Part shown: piece by piece, positions 9,359-17,439 of the stretch
Position numbering within the stretch: the first letter of the stretch is position 1
Layout: every line of letters begins with the position of its first letter
Assembly: GCA_963701675.1 (NCBI GenBank)
Contig: OY969623.1
Coordinates: 4,340,001-4,404,000 of the forward strand
DNA length: 64,000 nucleotides
From: G963701675 sp963701675
GTDB taxonomy: Bacteria > Planctomycetota > Planctomycetia > Gemmatales > Gemmataceae
Direction of reading: 5' to 3'
The notes under the pieces: generated by a model
The model's input: only the letters and a program-made list of their open reading frames with translations
Databases searched by the model: none
What the model was told of the DNA's origin: nothing
Made by a program: the position numbers and the translations under genes

Positions 9359-9535
9359 ATGAATTCCACAACACTTCGGCCGTTTGCACGGAACGAAACC
9401 GAATTCGAACGCGCTTCGTAGACGCTGCGCCCGCACATTGCTTCCAATCCGTATGTCCCGAACGGCTACGCCGTCGTGGACGCCAATGATGACGGATTAC
9501 GGTTGGCCGTCCCTGCCGCATGGCTTAAAAGGTAG
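9359..9535 (+). pseudogene. Possible small ORF interrupted by an amber codon
   Basis: A frame from ATG 9359 to TAG 9533-9535 (59 codons including the stop) is interrupted only by a TAG at 9419-9421. The part after the amber (LRPHIASNPYVPNGYAVVDA, then GLRLAVPAAWLKR) looks like real protein sequence rather than noise. It ends 10 bases before the next gene. It may be a short gene damaged by a mutation or sequence error, or coincidence. No ribosome site is evident. Confidence 0.25.
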
Positions 9536-9545
9536 TAAAGGAAAT

Positions 9546-9794
9546 ATGCCTGACATGAAACCGATCAGCGGCTTTGTCGACGAGTGTTGCTTGATGGCGC
9601 CGAACGCGCGCTCACCCGCCATCGAACTTTATCTCACCTATGTACGCTGGTGCCTGGCCGCCGGCCTGCCGGTCCAGGACCAATACACGTTTCTCGATGT
9701 GCTGGAATGCCGAGGGTTGGAATACCGCGAGCGTAAGAACCGTTCTTGGTTCAAGGGCGTGGCCGTGCGTCCCGAGTATCGGCTGAGCTGTTAA
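9546..9794 (+). CDS. Small winged-helix protein like the C-terminal domain of D5-type phage primases
   Basis: 82 residues. The body FVDECCLMAPNARSPAIELY, YVRWCLAAGLPV, FLDVLECRGLEYRER and SWFKGVAVR has the layout of the C-terminal domain that follows the helicase in phage D5/P4-type primases (Cys, Pro-Ala-x-x-Leu-Tyr, Trp-Cys, a final Trp-x-Gly-Val). Here it stands alone without any helicase or primase. ATG 9546 is chosen because AAAGG lies five bases upstream; an in-frame start at 9384 would add a composition-poor N-terminus. It ends two bases before the end of the convergent FHA gene. A DNA-binding role is an inference. Confidence 0.6.
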   Translation: MPDMKPISGFVDECCLMAPNARSPAIELYLTYVRWCLAAGLPVQDQYTFLDVLECRGLEYRERKNRSWFKGVAVRPEYRLSC

Positions 9795-9796
9795 GA

Positions 9797-11005
9797 TTAC
9801 CCGTTGCCGCTCAAGAAATTGACGAGTCGCTTCAGGCGACCCTCCCTCTCTCGTTGCAGCATAGAGATTTGATCGTAAAGCCAGGTTTGGATTTCCTGTT
9901 CGACCTCACTGGACGCCGGTGGTTCGCCGGAAACGGCGGCCGGTTCGTTTCGTACGGTAGGCGCCGCCGCCGGACTGGCGACCGGCTTAGACTTGTCAGT
10001 GCCCGTCGTTGCTTCACGACGAGGCATTGAGGCGGCCGGGGACTCGCGCGTTGCAAGAGCCGGAGTTATTCCGCGATGCCCGATCTCCATCTGTAGCAGT
10101 CTTAGCTCTTCCGTAATGTCGTGGATGCGGTCCACTTCCTTGCGAATCAGTTCGGTTTGTTCTCGCTCCATCTTCTTGAACATTTCGACCATCATGTAGA
10201 TGGCCTGCTGAAACTGATCAAACATCTGCCGCTGAAGCGCCGTGAACTGACTCAACAGCGGCATGACCACTTCATCCGGCAAGACGACCGGCGCGGCCAT
10301 GGATCCGGTCGGCTGGGCCAGTCGATTCGGCGTCCATTCGGACGGATTCGGAACCGCGCCGATGAACTGACGCACACGAATGCGAACTTTGCCGACCGCC
10401 AGCTCGTCGCCTTCGCTCAGTGTCGCCCAACGCACATCTCGGCCATTGACGTAAATGCCATCCACCGCGTCCAATCCCACTGCCCACAGGCCACGCGGCG
10501 TTCGCAACAGGCTGCAGTGGTAGTCGGCAACGCCCGGCGCTTTCAAGCGGATCGCACAATCGCCGGCTCTCCCCACTAATGCCAGCATCCGATTCATGAC
10601 CCACTGACTGCCGGGCTTTCCGTTGACAAACTCCAGGACCACCTGGTCGGGCGGCAGGCGGAATGAGGAGAATGCCCACGGGTCAAACGAATCCGAATTG
10701 GCGCTCTGGCCCTGCGGCGCGGCGCTTTCCACGCGAAGAGCATAGGGACCGATGCGCAGGGATTGATTCCCTTGTAGCCAACCAGATGGACTCGGCCCAT
10801 TGTCCCAGACCAATCCCGTTCGGCTGCCGAGGTCGACGCAGTACACGTTGCCGCCGAGGAGTTGCAGATAGGCGTGGCGTTCGCTGACGGCGGGATCATC
10901 CAAACACACATCGTTCGCCCGATCGCGTCCGACAAAGATGAAGGGACGGTCGAAAGGGCGACAGTCTTTGAAACCAGTGCCGTTTCCGTCAATGTGGAGG
11001 TGCAA
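9797..11005 (-). CDS. Protein with two FHA domains and a coiled-coil tail
   Basis: 402 residues. FHA 1 (about residues 18-95) has the phosphothreonine-binding signature FVGRDRANDVCLDDPAVSER, then H, and VDLGSRTGLVWDN. FHA 2 (about 140-215) keeps ALVGRAGDCAIRL but has VADYH in place of the usual S-R-x-H, so its binding pocket is probably altered. Residues about 255-310 form a predicted coiled coil (LQRQMFDQFQQAIYMMVEMF, then KKMEREQTELIRKEVDRI). A Pro/Ala-rich linker and a final helix (QISMLQREREGRLKRLVNFL) follow. It is likely a cytoplasmic scaffold reading Ser/Thr kinase output. The start appears to be TTG at 11005, since an in-frame stop lies eight codons upstream with no ATG or GTG between. 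Confidence 0.82.
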   Translation of the reverse strand: MHLHIDGNGTGFKDCRPFDRPFIFVGRDRANDVCLDDPAVSERHAYLQLLGGNVYCVDLGSRTGLVWDNGPSPSGWLQGNQSLRIGPYALRVESAAPQGQSANSDSFDPWAFSSFRLPPDQVVLEFVNGKPGSQWVMNRMLALVGRAGDCAIRLKAPGVADYHCSLLRTPRGLWAVGLDAVDGIYVNGRDVRWATLSEGDELAVGKVRIRVRQFIGAVPNPSEWTPNRLAQPTGSMAAPVVLPDEVVMPLLSQFTALQRQMFDQFQQAIYMMVEMFKKMEREQTELIRKEVDRIHDITEELRLLQMEIGHRGITPALATRESPAASMPRREATTGTDKSKPVASPAAAPTVRNEPAAVSGEPPASSEVEQEIQTWLYDQISMLQREREGRLKRLVNFLSGNG

Positions 11006-11241
11006 GGGGCCGCGCGCCGCACGCTTCTAGGAAGCAGTCCGTCGATGTGTGATTCATCGCGGGCCTGGTGGGAATAGTAACCGGGGTCCGATCCCGATCG
11101 AATGCGCTCACTCTCGTTCCGTTCCTCGAGGTGCGGCTCATGCCGCTAATTCTAGGTTAGCTCAATTTGACTTGAAAAGACATACGAATTGTCAACGAAC
11201 CGTCATTTTGCGCCGGCGTTTCCGTCGCCACACAAGCCCCG

Positions 11242-11628
11242 TTATCCGAGCAGCGCCTGTAGCTCGTCGCCGTTGAGCTCGCGGGTGAAGGCACCGCCGA
11301 CTATGTACTCACCATCGGGGTACGACTGCGAGTAGACGACACGCATGGGGATCTCACCAGACCAAAATCGACTCGGACGGTACAGCTCCACACGGAGTAC
11401 TTGTTCCGGCGTGAGCGCACGATCGACCAGGATGCTCAAGCCGGTTGCGGAGACGTTGCGGACTTGGGCGGTGATCTTTGGCTCGTTTTCAGCCGCCCGG
11501 ACTTTAGCGATAATGTGACGCGACGTACCCAATCCACAAGGATAGCGTGTAGCGCAGCGGCGGTCGCCCCGCGGTTTTGCGGCACGATTCGGTTCTGTAA
11601 GTTCGGCGGGAAGCGTGGCTTGGGTCAT
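11242..11628 (-). CDS. PilZ domain protein
   Basis: 128 residues with a PilZ fold, the cyclic-di-GMP receptor family. The two ligand motifs are visible: Arg-x-x-x-Arg in RRCATRYPC (about residues 23-31) and Asn-x-Ser-x-x-Gly in VRNVSATGLSILV (about residues 57-69). No other domain is attached, so it is probably an adaptor. A gap of about 235 bases separates it from the FHA gene downstream on the same strand, so co-transcription is uncertain. Confidence 0.85.
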   Translation of the reverse strand: MTQATLPAELTEPNRAAKPRGDRRCATRYPCGLGTSRHIIAKVRAAENEPKITAQVRNVSATGLSILVDRALTPEQVLRVELYRPSRFWSGEIPMRVVYSQSYPDGEYIVGGAFTRELNGDELQALLG

Positions 11629-11712
11629 GAAGCTGGCCTCGTGAGGCTTCGCTACGGACGGTGGGTCTACTTGGAATAGTCGATTTGTGGGGGGACATCC
11701 GCCACACTTTTC

Positions 11713-13032
11713 CTAATCCGCCACGGGATAGTACACTCCGGGAGCCGCAACGCCTTCGCACTGGTCGATCTCCCGAGCGGCGGCGACGAATGCGCCCGTG
11801 GCGGCGGTGTGCGTCATGATGACGATGGGAACGCATTCGCCTTCCCGTTCATCCAATGCCTCGTGTTGAATTACGGACGAGATGCTGATTTCATGTCGAG
11901 CCAGTATCCGCGCCACATCGGCAAGTACGCCAGGGCGGTCCGCGACCAGCAAGCGAAGGTAGAAGCGGCTTCGCACGGCACCGCTTGGTGAGATCTGCAC
12001 TCCGTCGCCGGTGGTCTCCCATAATCGCAGCGATTGAAACGCGAGTTGAGCCCGACCCGTGGCGAGATCGATTAGGTCGGCGACCACGGCGCTTGCGGTC
12101 GGCAAGGCGCCGGCGCCCCGGCCATAGTAAAGCGTGTCGCCCACGGCATCGCCGACCACGGAGATCGCGTTGTACGCACCGCGCACCTGAGCCAACGGCG
12201 TGGTCTGCCGCAAGAGCACGGGCGAAACGTGCAGTGCTAACGATCGCGGCTCGGATGGCAGCGCACTGAGCCACGCTTCTGCCAGAAGCTTGATGGTGTA
12301 GCCCAACTCCCTGGCAAAGCGAATGTCCATTTCGTCCAGATCGGCGATCCCCCGGCGTGCGATCGATTCCAACGGAGCGGCGACACCGAATGCGAGCCGC
12401 GCAAGAATGGCCAGTTTGTGGGCTACGTCCGTGCCGTCGACATCGAGTTTGGGATCGGCTTCTGCGTAACCACGCCGCTGTGCCTCGGCCAGAGCGCCGG
12501 AGTAGCTTCGACCTGCTTCACTCATTTCCGTGAGGATGTAATTGCTGGTTCCATTGAGGATGCCCTGAAGTGATACGATCTGGTTGGCCGCCAATCCTTG
12601 CGTGACGGCGCCTACGATGGGAATCCCGCCGCCCACACTTGCTTCAAAGGCAACGGACCGGTTGTGACGATGGGCTGTCGCAAATATCTCGGCGCCGTGC
12701 ATTGCCAACAGAGCCTTGTTGGCCGTGACGACGTGCTTCCCTGCCTTTAACAAGTCGAGCACGGCGGATCGCGCCCATTCGACACCGCCGACCAACTCAA
12801 CGGCGACGTCGATCTCTGGATCACTCAGCACATGCTCCAATTGGGCAGAGAGCACGCCGGGCGGAAACGACACAGGCCGCAGTCTGGCGAGGTCACGGAC
12901 GACCACACGCCGCACATTGATCGGCCTACGCGCGCGCTCGGTCAGGCGTTGCGGGGCATCAAGCAGCATCTTCGCGACGGCGCTGCCGACGTTGCCACAG
13001 CCAATCAGCGCGATGTGTAGCGGCTTGGTCAC
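11713..13032 (-). CDS. hom: Homoserine dehydrogenase with C-terminal ACT domain
   Basis: NAD(P)-dependent reduction of aspartate semialdehyde to homoserine, for threonine and methionine synthesis. The N-terminal Rossmann fold has HIALIGCGNVGSAVAKML; the catalytic/substrate region has GGIPIVGAVTQGLAANQI, GILNGTSNYILTEM and EADPKLDVDGTDVAHKLAIL; the C-terminal ACT domain has FYLRLLVADRPGVLADVARI. About 440 residues, normal for the family. GTG 13032 is preferred to the longer ATG 13119 frame because the extra residues precede the Rossmann strand and the likely -10 element lies between the two starts. The threonine feedback site would be in the ACT domain. Confidence 0.95.
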   Translation of the reverse strand: MTKPLHIALIGCGNVGSAVAKMLLDAPQRLTERARRPINVRRVVVRDLARLRPVSFPPGVLSAQLEHVLSDPEIDVAVELVGGVEWARSAVLDLLKAGKHVVTANKALLAMHGAEIFATAHRHNRSVAFEASVGGGIPIVGAVTQGLAANQIVSLQGILNGTSNYILTEMSEAGRSYSGALAEAQRRGYAEADPKLDVDGTDVAHKLAILARLAFGVAAPLESIARRGIADLDEMDIRFARELGYTIKLLAEAWLSALPSEPRSLALHVSPVLLRQTTPLAQVRGAYNAISVVGDAVGDTLYYGRGAGALPTASAVVADLIDLATGRAQLAFQSLRLWETTGDGVQISPSGAVRSRFYLRLLVADRPGVLADVARILARHEISISSVIQHEALDEREGECVPIVIMTHTAATGAFVAAAREIDQCEGVAAPGVYYPVAD

Positions 13033-13066
13033 AGAGAGAGTGAGTTTGGTTGGTGCTGGACGAATT

Positions 13067-13075
13067 ATTGTAGCA
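13067..13075 (-). promoter_or_regulatory. Candidate extended -10 element for hom
   Basis: On the minus strand the sequence reads TGCTACAAT, that is an extended -10 (TGn) followed by TACAAT, with no clear -35 element. It would start transcription about 28 bases before the GTG start at 13032. Confidence 0.3.
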
Positions 13076-13162
13076 GAGTCCAAGCGTGACGAGCGCAATG
13101 AAGCGGGCCTGCACCGCATCGCGATACAGGCCCGTCTTGATAGTCATCGCTGGCAACGGGAG

Positions 13163-14113
13163 TTAGATTCCGTAGCCGCCGTTGAATCCGAAAGACTTTC
13201 CGCCGATACCGCCGCCGATTCCACCAAAGCCGCCGATACCGCCGCCGCCGATGCCGCCTTGGAATCCACCGATACCGCCGCTAAAGCCGCCACCCTGGAA
13301 TCCACCAGCGCCACCGAACCCGCCGATGCCGCCCTGGAATCCGCCGATACCGCCGCCGATTCCACCGATGCCGCCGCCGATTCCACCGATGCCGCCGCCG
13401 ATTCCACCCTGGAATCCACCGCCGCCGAGATAGCCGGTCGAAGGAATTTGCGGAGCCGGACCGAAGTAGAAGACCGGCGCGCCCGGTGGGAACATGCCGA
13501 GGCCGGCACCGCCGATGCCGCCGCCGCCGATGCCGCCCTGCAATCCGCCGCCGCCAAAGCCGCCGCCGCCGAAGCCGCCTTGGAGTCCGCCGCCGCCGAA
13601 GCCGCCTTGGAGTCCGCCGCCGCCGAAGCCGCCTTGGAGTCCGCCGCCGCTGAAGCCGCCGCCACCGATGCCGCCTTGGCCGCCGCCGAAACTACCGCCG
13701 AAGCCGCCTTGGCCGCCGCCAAACTGGCCACCGCCGCCAATACCGCCTTGGAATTGGCCGCCGCCGCCAAATTGGCCGCCCTGAAACTGGCCACCTTGAA
13801 ATCCCTGGCCAAAGGCGCCGTTGTTAAACATCTGAACGACATTGGGCTTGCCCGGCATGATCCCATTGTCCGGATTCAATGCCGCGCCGCCGGGAATAAC
13901 CAGCGGATAACCCGGTCCTAAGAGCGTCCCTGGATTGGCCGGATCAGGAAGGTTCCAGGGTAGATCGGGTTGTTTCCGATTCGTCGGAACGCCTCGAATC
14001 GGCCCGATAGGCGGGAACTTTTGCGCGCTGGCTACATCCACGCACAGACTACAGACCGCCAGCACTAGACCGAACGGGCCCAGCCTGCGAAACGCGCTTT
14101 GCACTTTCTCCAT
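13163..14113 (-). CDS. Secreted glycine-rich repeat protein
   Basis: Signal peptide (GPFGLVLAVCSLCVDVASAQ, cleavage after ASAQ), then a Pro-rich segment (residues about 32-100), then about 200 residues made almost only of Gly with Phe, Gln, Ile and Leu in repeats such as GGGGLQGGFGGGG and GGIGGIGGG. One short non-repetitive island (PGAPVFYFGPAPQIPSTGYL) divides the repeat into two blocks. The start at 14113 is chosen because AAGGAGAAGTGTG precedes it; an in-frame ATG at 14233 would put 40 residues before the signal peptide. Likely a cell-surface or matrix protein. No family was recognised. The complementary strand contains long Ala- and Pro-rich open frames that are only mirrors of this repeat. 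Confidence 0.75.
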   Translation of the reverse strand: MEKVQSAFRRLGPFGLVLAVCSLCVDVASAQKFPPIGPIRGVPTNRKQPDLPWNLPDPANPGTLLGPGYPLVIPGGAALNPDNGIMPGKPNVVQMFNNGAFGQGFQGGQFQGGQFGGGGQFQGGIGGGGQFGGGQGGFGGSFGGGQGGIGGGGFSGGGLQGGFGGGGLQGGFGGGGLQGGFGGGGFGGGGLQGGIGGGGIGGAGLGMFPPGAPVFYFGPAPQIPSTGYLGGGGFQGGIGGGIGGIGGGIGGIGGGIGGFQGGIGGFGGAGGFQGGGFSGGIGGFQGGIGGGGIGGFGGIGGGIGGKSFGFNGGYGI

Positions 14114-14482
14114 CACACTTCTCCTTGGGTCGACACATGGATCGTAAGGAGGCCGTGCACCGCCGGCACAAATCGCCGGCTCTCCGGACTCCAACCATGC
14201 ACCCCAATTCCCCTGACAACCATTAATTGTCATTCTTTGAAAGGCTTATGTCAAGTAAAAACAACAGCCGATACTGTCGCGGTGGTGTTTGATACCGGAG
14301 TCGGGAAGTTTGTGCAAGGTTTGCGGGTCGGGCAAGCGACAGTTTCCGCTTGAGCCGCAAAGTTTCGCACCCTGGGTCTCATCGTCCACCCCCGAACGGC
14401 GGGATCATGGGAAAGGTGCAGAATCTCTGCGGAAAGTTCACACTTGTGAGGAGAATTCCTGATTTGAACTCTGAATAGATTC

Positions 14483-14510
14483 TTGCTCTTTCACCTGAAA
14501 CGGCTATACT
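14483..14510 (+). promoter_or_regulatory. Candidate sigma-70 promoter for the small gene at 14568
   Basis: TTGCTC (14483-14488), a 16-base spacer and TATACT (14505-14510, five of six consensus bases) lie 58 bases before the start codon. The rest of the 454-base gap 14114-14567 shows no gene-like frame or strong repeat. Confidence 0.45.
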
Positions 14511-14567
14511 TCCTGAGGCTCGGTTTATTAGGGTCAAGGGTGTTATTTCGTGTTGAGGGAAAGGTTT

Positions 14568-14762
14568 ATGCAAAGTAGTGTCATGTCGGATTTGGATTTC
14601 GTCGAAGAGCTTCGACTTCGCCGTTGGGCACGTGAGAACTACGTTCCTCGCAACGGCCGCCAGATCACCTGGCACCCCGTAGTGCACGAGGAGATGGAGA
14701 AGAAGGACCTGGAGGCAGGCACCCTCACTGCCCCCGTCTATGCAACATCCGTCCGCTTATAA
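14568..14762 (+). CDS. Small conserved hypothetical protein
   Basis: 64 residues starting at ATG 14568, with GAGGGAAAGG just upstream. The core VEELRLRRWARENYVPRNGR then WHPVVHEEMEKKD is highly charged with Trp and Tyr residues; I believe similar small proteins recur in planctomycetes. It has its own candidate promoter and a strong intrinsic terminator, so it is a well-defined monocistronic unit. Function unknown; probably cytoplasmic, with no membrane segment. Confidence 0.7.
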   Translation: MQSSVMSDLDFVEELRLRRWARENYVPRNGRQITWHPVVHEEMEKKDLEAGTLTAPVYATSVRL

Positions 14763-14780
14763 CCCCTCTTACCGGACCAT

Positions 14781-14825
14781 GCGGGGCGGCAATCTTGAAA
14801 CCAGATTGCCGCCCCGCTTGTTTTT
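14781..14825 (+). terminator. Intrinsic terminator
   Basis: A perfect 15-base-pair stem (GCGGGGCGGCAATCT at 14781-14795 with 14803-14817), a 7-base loop and the tail TTGTTTTT. It starts 18 bases after the stop of the small gene. This is the best rho-independent terminator in the window. Confidence 0.9.
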
Positions 14826-14925
14826 ACCCGCGTAGCTCCGGATACACGTCCAATGCCTTCGATGGCAGGCACCCTGGTTAATGCTGAAAAAAGCCCTTGG
14901 AATTTGTGTCGCTGCGGGCGGCATA

Positions 14926-16086
14926 TCACTCGCCGTTTCGTTTCCGACGAGAGTACTCGCGCTGCAGGTCTTTCGTAAGGGCATCGAGGCGCCGCATCAA
15001 GCGACGGGGCGACCGCGGTGAGTGACTCGCCAGTGCGTATGCCGTGAGGAGCGGCAAAGCTACGGTCGAATCGAGGTAGCACGTCACCGTATCCGGAAGC
15101 TGTTTCGGATCGACCTTTCCCCATGTCATGGCCTCTTGCGGAGTGGCGCCGCTCAGGCCACCAGTGTCAGGACGCGCATCGGTGATTTGCAAGAAATAGT
15201 CGTGGCCGCTTTCGGGCAAACCGAGCACTTCCTGAATTTGCGGCTCGGTTTGCAGGATGAAATTCTTCGGCGACCCACCGCCCAAGATGAGTACCGCGCT
15301 TTTGCCTTTCTTCTTGGCATCGAAAACAATGGCCGCACTTTGATTCACGTCCCGCAACGGATCGATTCGCAAGGACGAGCCTTCCATTTGCAACGCCGCC
15401 AAGTTCATGCCGATCGAGCTGTCTCCCGGCGATGACGTGAAAATGGGAATGTCCATACGGTGCGCCGCCGCCAAGAAACTCCGCCCCGCGGTCTCTTCTC
15501 CTTTTTCCTTTTTCCTTTTTCCTTTTTCCTTTCCTCTGTCGTCCTCGTGTGCGGCGACATACTTGCCTACTAGATGATGAAACTCCGCTGTGCCGAAGGT
15601 CGTCTGAAACGCATCGCCGCGACATAACGTCCGGTAGAAGCGGTCGGTGCCAAGCAGGTTTTCGTAGTCAAAGACGATGTCATAAATGCGAATGACCTGA
15701 TGCTCCCGTAACTTCAGGTCGTCCAACCCCGGCCGCGACTGGTGCATGTCCATGCCGAGCGCGAAATGCGTATCGTGGTAGAGATTCGCGCCCGTGCTGA
15801 CGATCCAGTCGACGAAGCCGGCCTCAATCAGCGGCGCCAGACACGAGGCACCCAAGCCCGCCGGTGTTAACGCGCCGCTCAGCGATAGCCCGACGGTGAC
15901 ATCGGGCGCCAACATCTTGCTGACGAACAGACGACACGCCTCCCGCAGTCGACCCGCGTTATAAGACAAGAACGCTTCGTCGATGAGACTTACCAACGGT
16001 GTCTGTGGGGTCACTGCGGGGGGATTGATCCGCTTGTGGCTGATGTGGTGGAGGTACTTTTCGTGCCGGCCGGGTTTTGATTTCAT
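14926..16086 (-). CDS. Deoxyhypusine synthase family protein
   Basis: 386 residues of the deoxyhypusine synthase fold, which transfers the aminobutyl group of spermidine through a lysine enamine using NAD. Visible motifs are SLSGALTPAGLG, DWIVSTGANLYHD, IPIFTSSPGDSSIGMN, SAVLILGGGSPKNFIL, and EAMTWGKV with the catalytic Lys324. Bacteria normally lack the eIF5A substrate, and some bacterial homologues make homospermidine or act on other amines, so the substrate here is open. Residues about 183-200 (Lys/Glu/Gly-rich) are a low-complexity insertion encoded by a tandem CTTTTTC repeat and fall in a loop before the AAAHRMDIPIF strand. It follows the APH-type gene on the same strand with an 82-base gap. 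Confidence 0.88.
   Translation of the reverse strand: MKSKPGRHEKYLHHISHKRINPPAVTPQTPLVSLIDEAFLSYNAGRLREACRLFVSKMLAPDVTVGLSLSGALTPAGLGASCLAPLIEAGFVDWIVSTGANLYHDTHFALGMDMHQSRPGLDDLKLREHQVIRIYDIVFDYENLLGTDRFYRTLCRGDAFQTTFGTAEFHHLVGKYVAAHEDDRGKEKGKRKKEKGEETAGRSFLAAAHRMDIPIFTSSPGDSSIGMNLAALQMEGSSLRIDPLRDVNQSAAIVFDAKKKGKSAVLILGGGSPKNFILQTEPQIQEVLGLPESGHDYFLQITDARPDTGGLSGATPQEAMTWGKVDPKQLPDTVTCYLDSTVALPLLTAYALASHSPRSPRRLMRRLDALTKDLQREYSRRKRNGE
15500..15535. repeat. Tandem CTTTTTC-type repeat inside the deoxyhypusine synthase gene
   Basis: Four to five units of a seven-base CTTTTTC repeat in the plus-strand reading. On the coding strand they are translated as Lys/Glu/Gly-rich sequence (KEKGKRKKEKGEE). 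The reading frame is kept across the repeat. Seven-base units change the frame unless they come in threes or are compensated, so copy-number changes would break the gene. Confidence 0.85.
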
Positions 16087-16168
16087 GCCAACAGGCTAGG
16101 GCCGGTGTTCGCCAGCGGCAACGTGGGGAATCAATTCCGGTCGCTTACGCGACTCGGCTCGCCAAGGC

Positions 16169-17236
16169 TCACACGCGGCCGCTTTCGATGGCCAGGGCGC
16201 CGCCGAAGCTGAGATCTCGGACGATCTGGTTCATTCGGGCAAACCGCTCATCTGTGGTATGGCCGCGGACAAAGCGGGTGTAGATTTGTTGAACGATGAC
16301 CGCGATCTTGAAAAGTCCGAAGCAGTAATCGAAAAGCACCTTGCTCACGTCGAATCCGGTCTTGTCGGCGTAGCGTTCAACTAATTGCCGGCGTGTCAAA
16401 CTTCCGGGCAAATGGGTCGGACCGACGACGAACGCCTGAAGCGGCGCCGGATCAGTCGGCTCGACCCAATAGGCCAAGGTCGTGCCGAGATCCAGCAGCG
16501 GATCGCCGACCGTTGCCATCTCCCAATCGAGAACGGCGACGATGTGCGATAGATCGGACGGTTCGAGCAGCAGGTTGTCGAATTTGTAATCGTTGTGTAC
16601 CAGTGTCGCGCCGCGCTCGGGCGGCGACTGTTCGGTCAGCCAATCCGCAAGGCGCACCATTTCTGGTACGTCATCGGTTTGTGCATCGCGGTAGCGCTTG
16701 ATCCAGCCATTCACTTGCCGGGCGACGTAGCCTTCCGGTTTGCCGAGGTCGCCAAGACCACACTCGCGGTAATCAAGCAGGTGGAGGCTGGCAAGATTAT
16801 CGACGAACGCCTCGCCCAGTCGCTGCATCGTCGTCGGTCCGAGATCCAGGTCGGGCGGCGGCGTCTTTCTCAGGATGACGCCGTGCCGCCGTTCCATGAG
16901 ATAGAACGGGGCGCCAAGGATGGAAACGTCCTCGCAATAGACATAGGGCGCAGGCGCCGGAGGATAGACCTTTGCCAATCGAGACAAGACGCGATACTCG
17001 CGCCCCATATCGTGTGCCGACTTGACTTGATTCCCTGCCGGCGGCCGGCGCAGGACCACTTCGCGATCACCTATTCGGATTCGGTAAGTCAGATTGGAAT
17101 GGCCGTGCGGAAACTGCTCGACGGTGATCGGACCGACCCAAGTCGGAAAATGCTGCCGTAAGTAGGGTTCGAGCCGTTGGAGATTGAGCTCTTCACCCGA
17201 GCGGACGGGGCAGGGTTTGTCGATGTGACTGTCCAT
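16169..17236 (-). CDS. APH/ChoK-like phosphotransferase family protein
   Basis: Kinase-like fold of the aminoglycoside phosphotransferase family, closest in layout to the kinase domain that accompanies acyl-CoA dehydrogenases (ACAD10/11 type). Motifs are EVVLRRPPAGN (ATP lysine/arginine region), LVHNDYKFDNLLL (the catalytic HxDxxxxN loop) and VLDWEMATVGDPLLDLG (metal-binding DxD-like loop). The start at ATG 17236 (MDSHIDKPCPVRSG) is preferred; the frame is open to 17371 with less typical sequence. No acyl-CoA dehydrogenase is adjacent, but a fatty-acid oxidation cluster lies at 59-64 kb. Substrate unknown, probably a small hydroxylated molecule or hydroxyacyl-CoA. Confidence 0.8.
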   Translation of the reverse strand: MDSHIDKPCPVRSGEELNLQRLEPYLRQHFPTWVGPITVEQFPHGHSNLTYRIRIGDREVVLRRPPAGNQVKSAHDMGREYRVLSRLAKVYPPAPAPYVYCEDVSILGAPFYLMERRHGVILRKTPPPDLDLGPTTMQRLGEAFVDNLASLHLLDYRECGLGDLGKPEGYVARQVNGWIKRYRDAQTDDVPEMVRLADWLTEQSPPERGATLVHNDYKFDNLLLEPSDLSHIVAVLDWEMATVGDPLLDLGTTLAYWVEPTDPAPLQAFVVGPTHLPGSLTRRQLVERYADKTGFDVSKVLFDYCFGLFKIAVIVQQIYTRFVRGHTTDERFARMNQIVRDLSFGGALAIESGRV

Positions 17237-17439
17237 AGATTCAGGTCCCAGCGCCGATTCGAAAGTTCTTTCGTTTTCCTTGGCCACTGGTACACTAGGA
17301 ACCGGATTACCTTTTAGCGACCCGCCCGCGCGCTCATCGACCGCATTCCGCGCGGTATGCCGGCCCCGCAACGTTCATGGTAGAATCGCGTACAGGACAT
17401 GTCGCTAACGGCAACCACGGCGGCAGAGGTGTACGCGGA

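Noticed and set aside
12716..13921. A long Ala/Ser-rich plus-strand ORF and Pro-rich frames opposite the Gly-rich gene
   Set aside because: They are mirror frames of Gly repeats on the minus strand: GGN codons read in complement as Pro or Ala. They also cross hom in antisense. No ribosome site or conserved motif is present.
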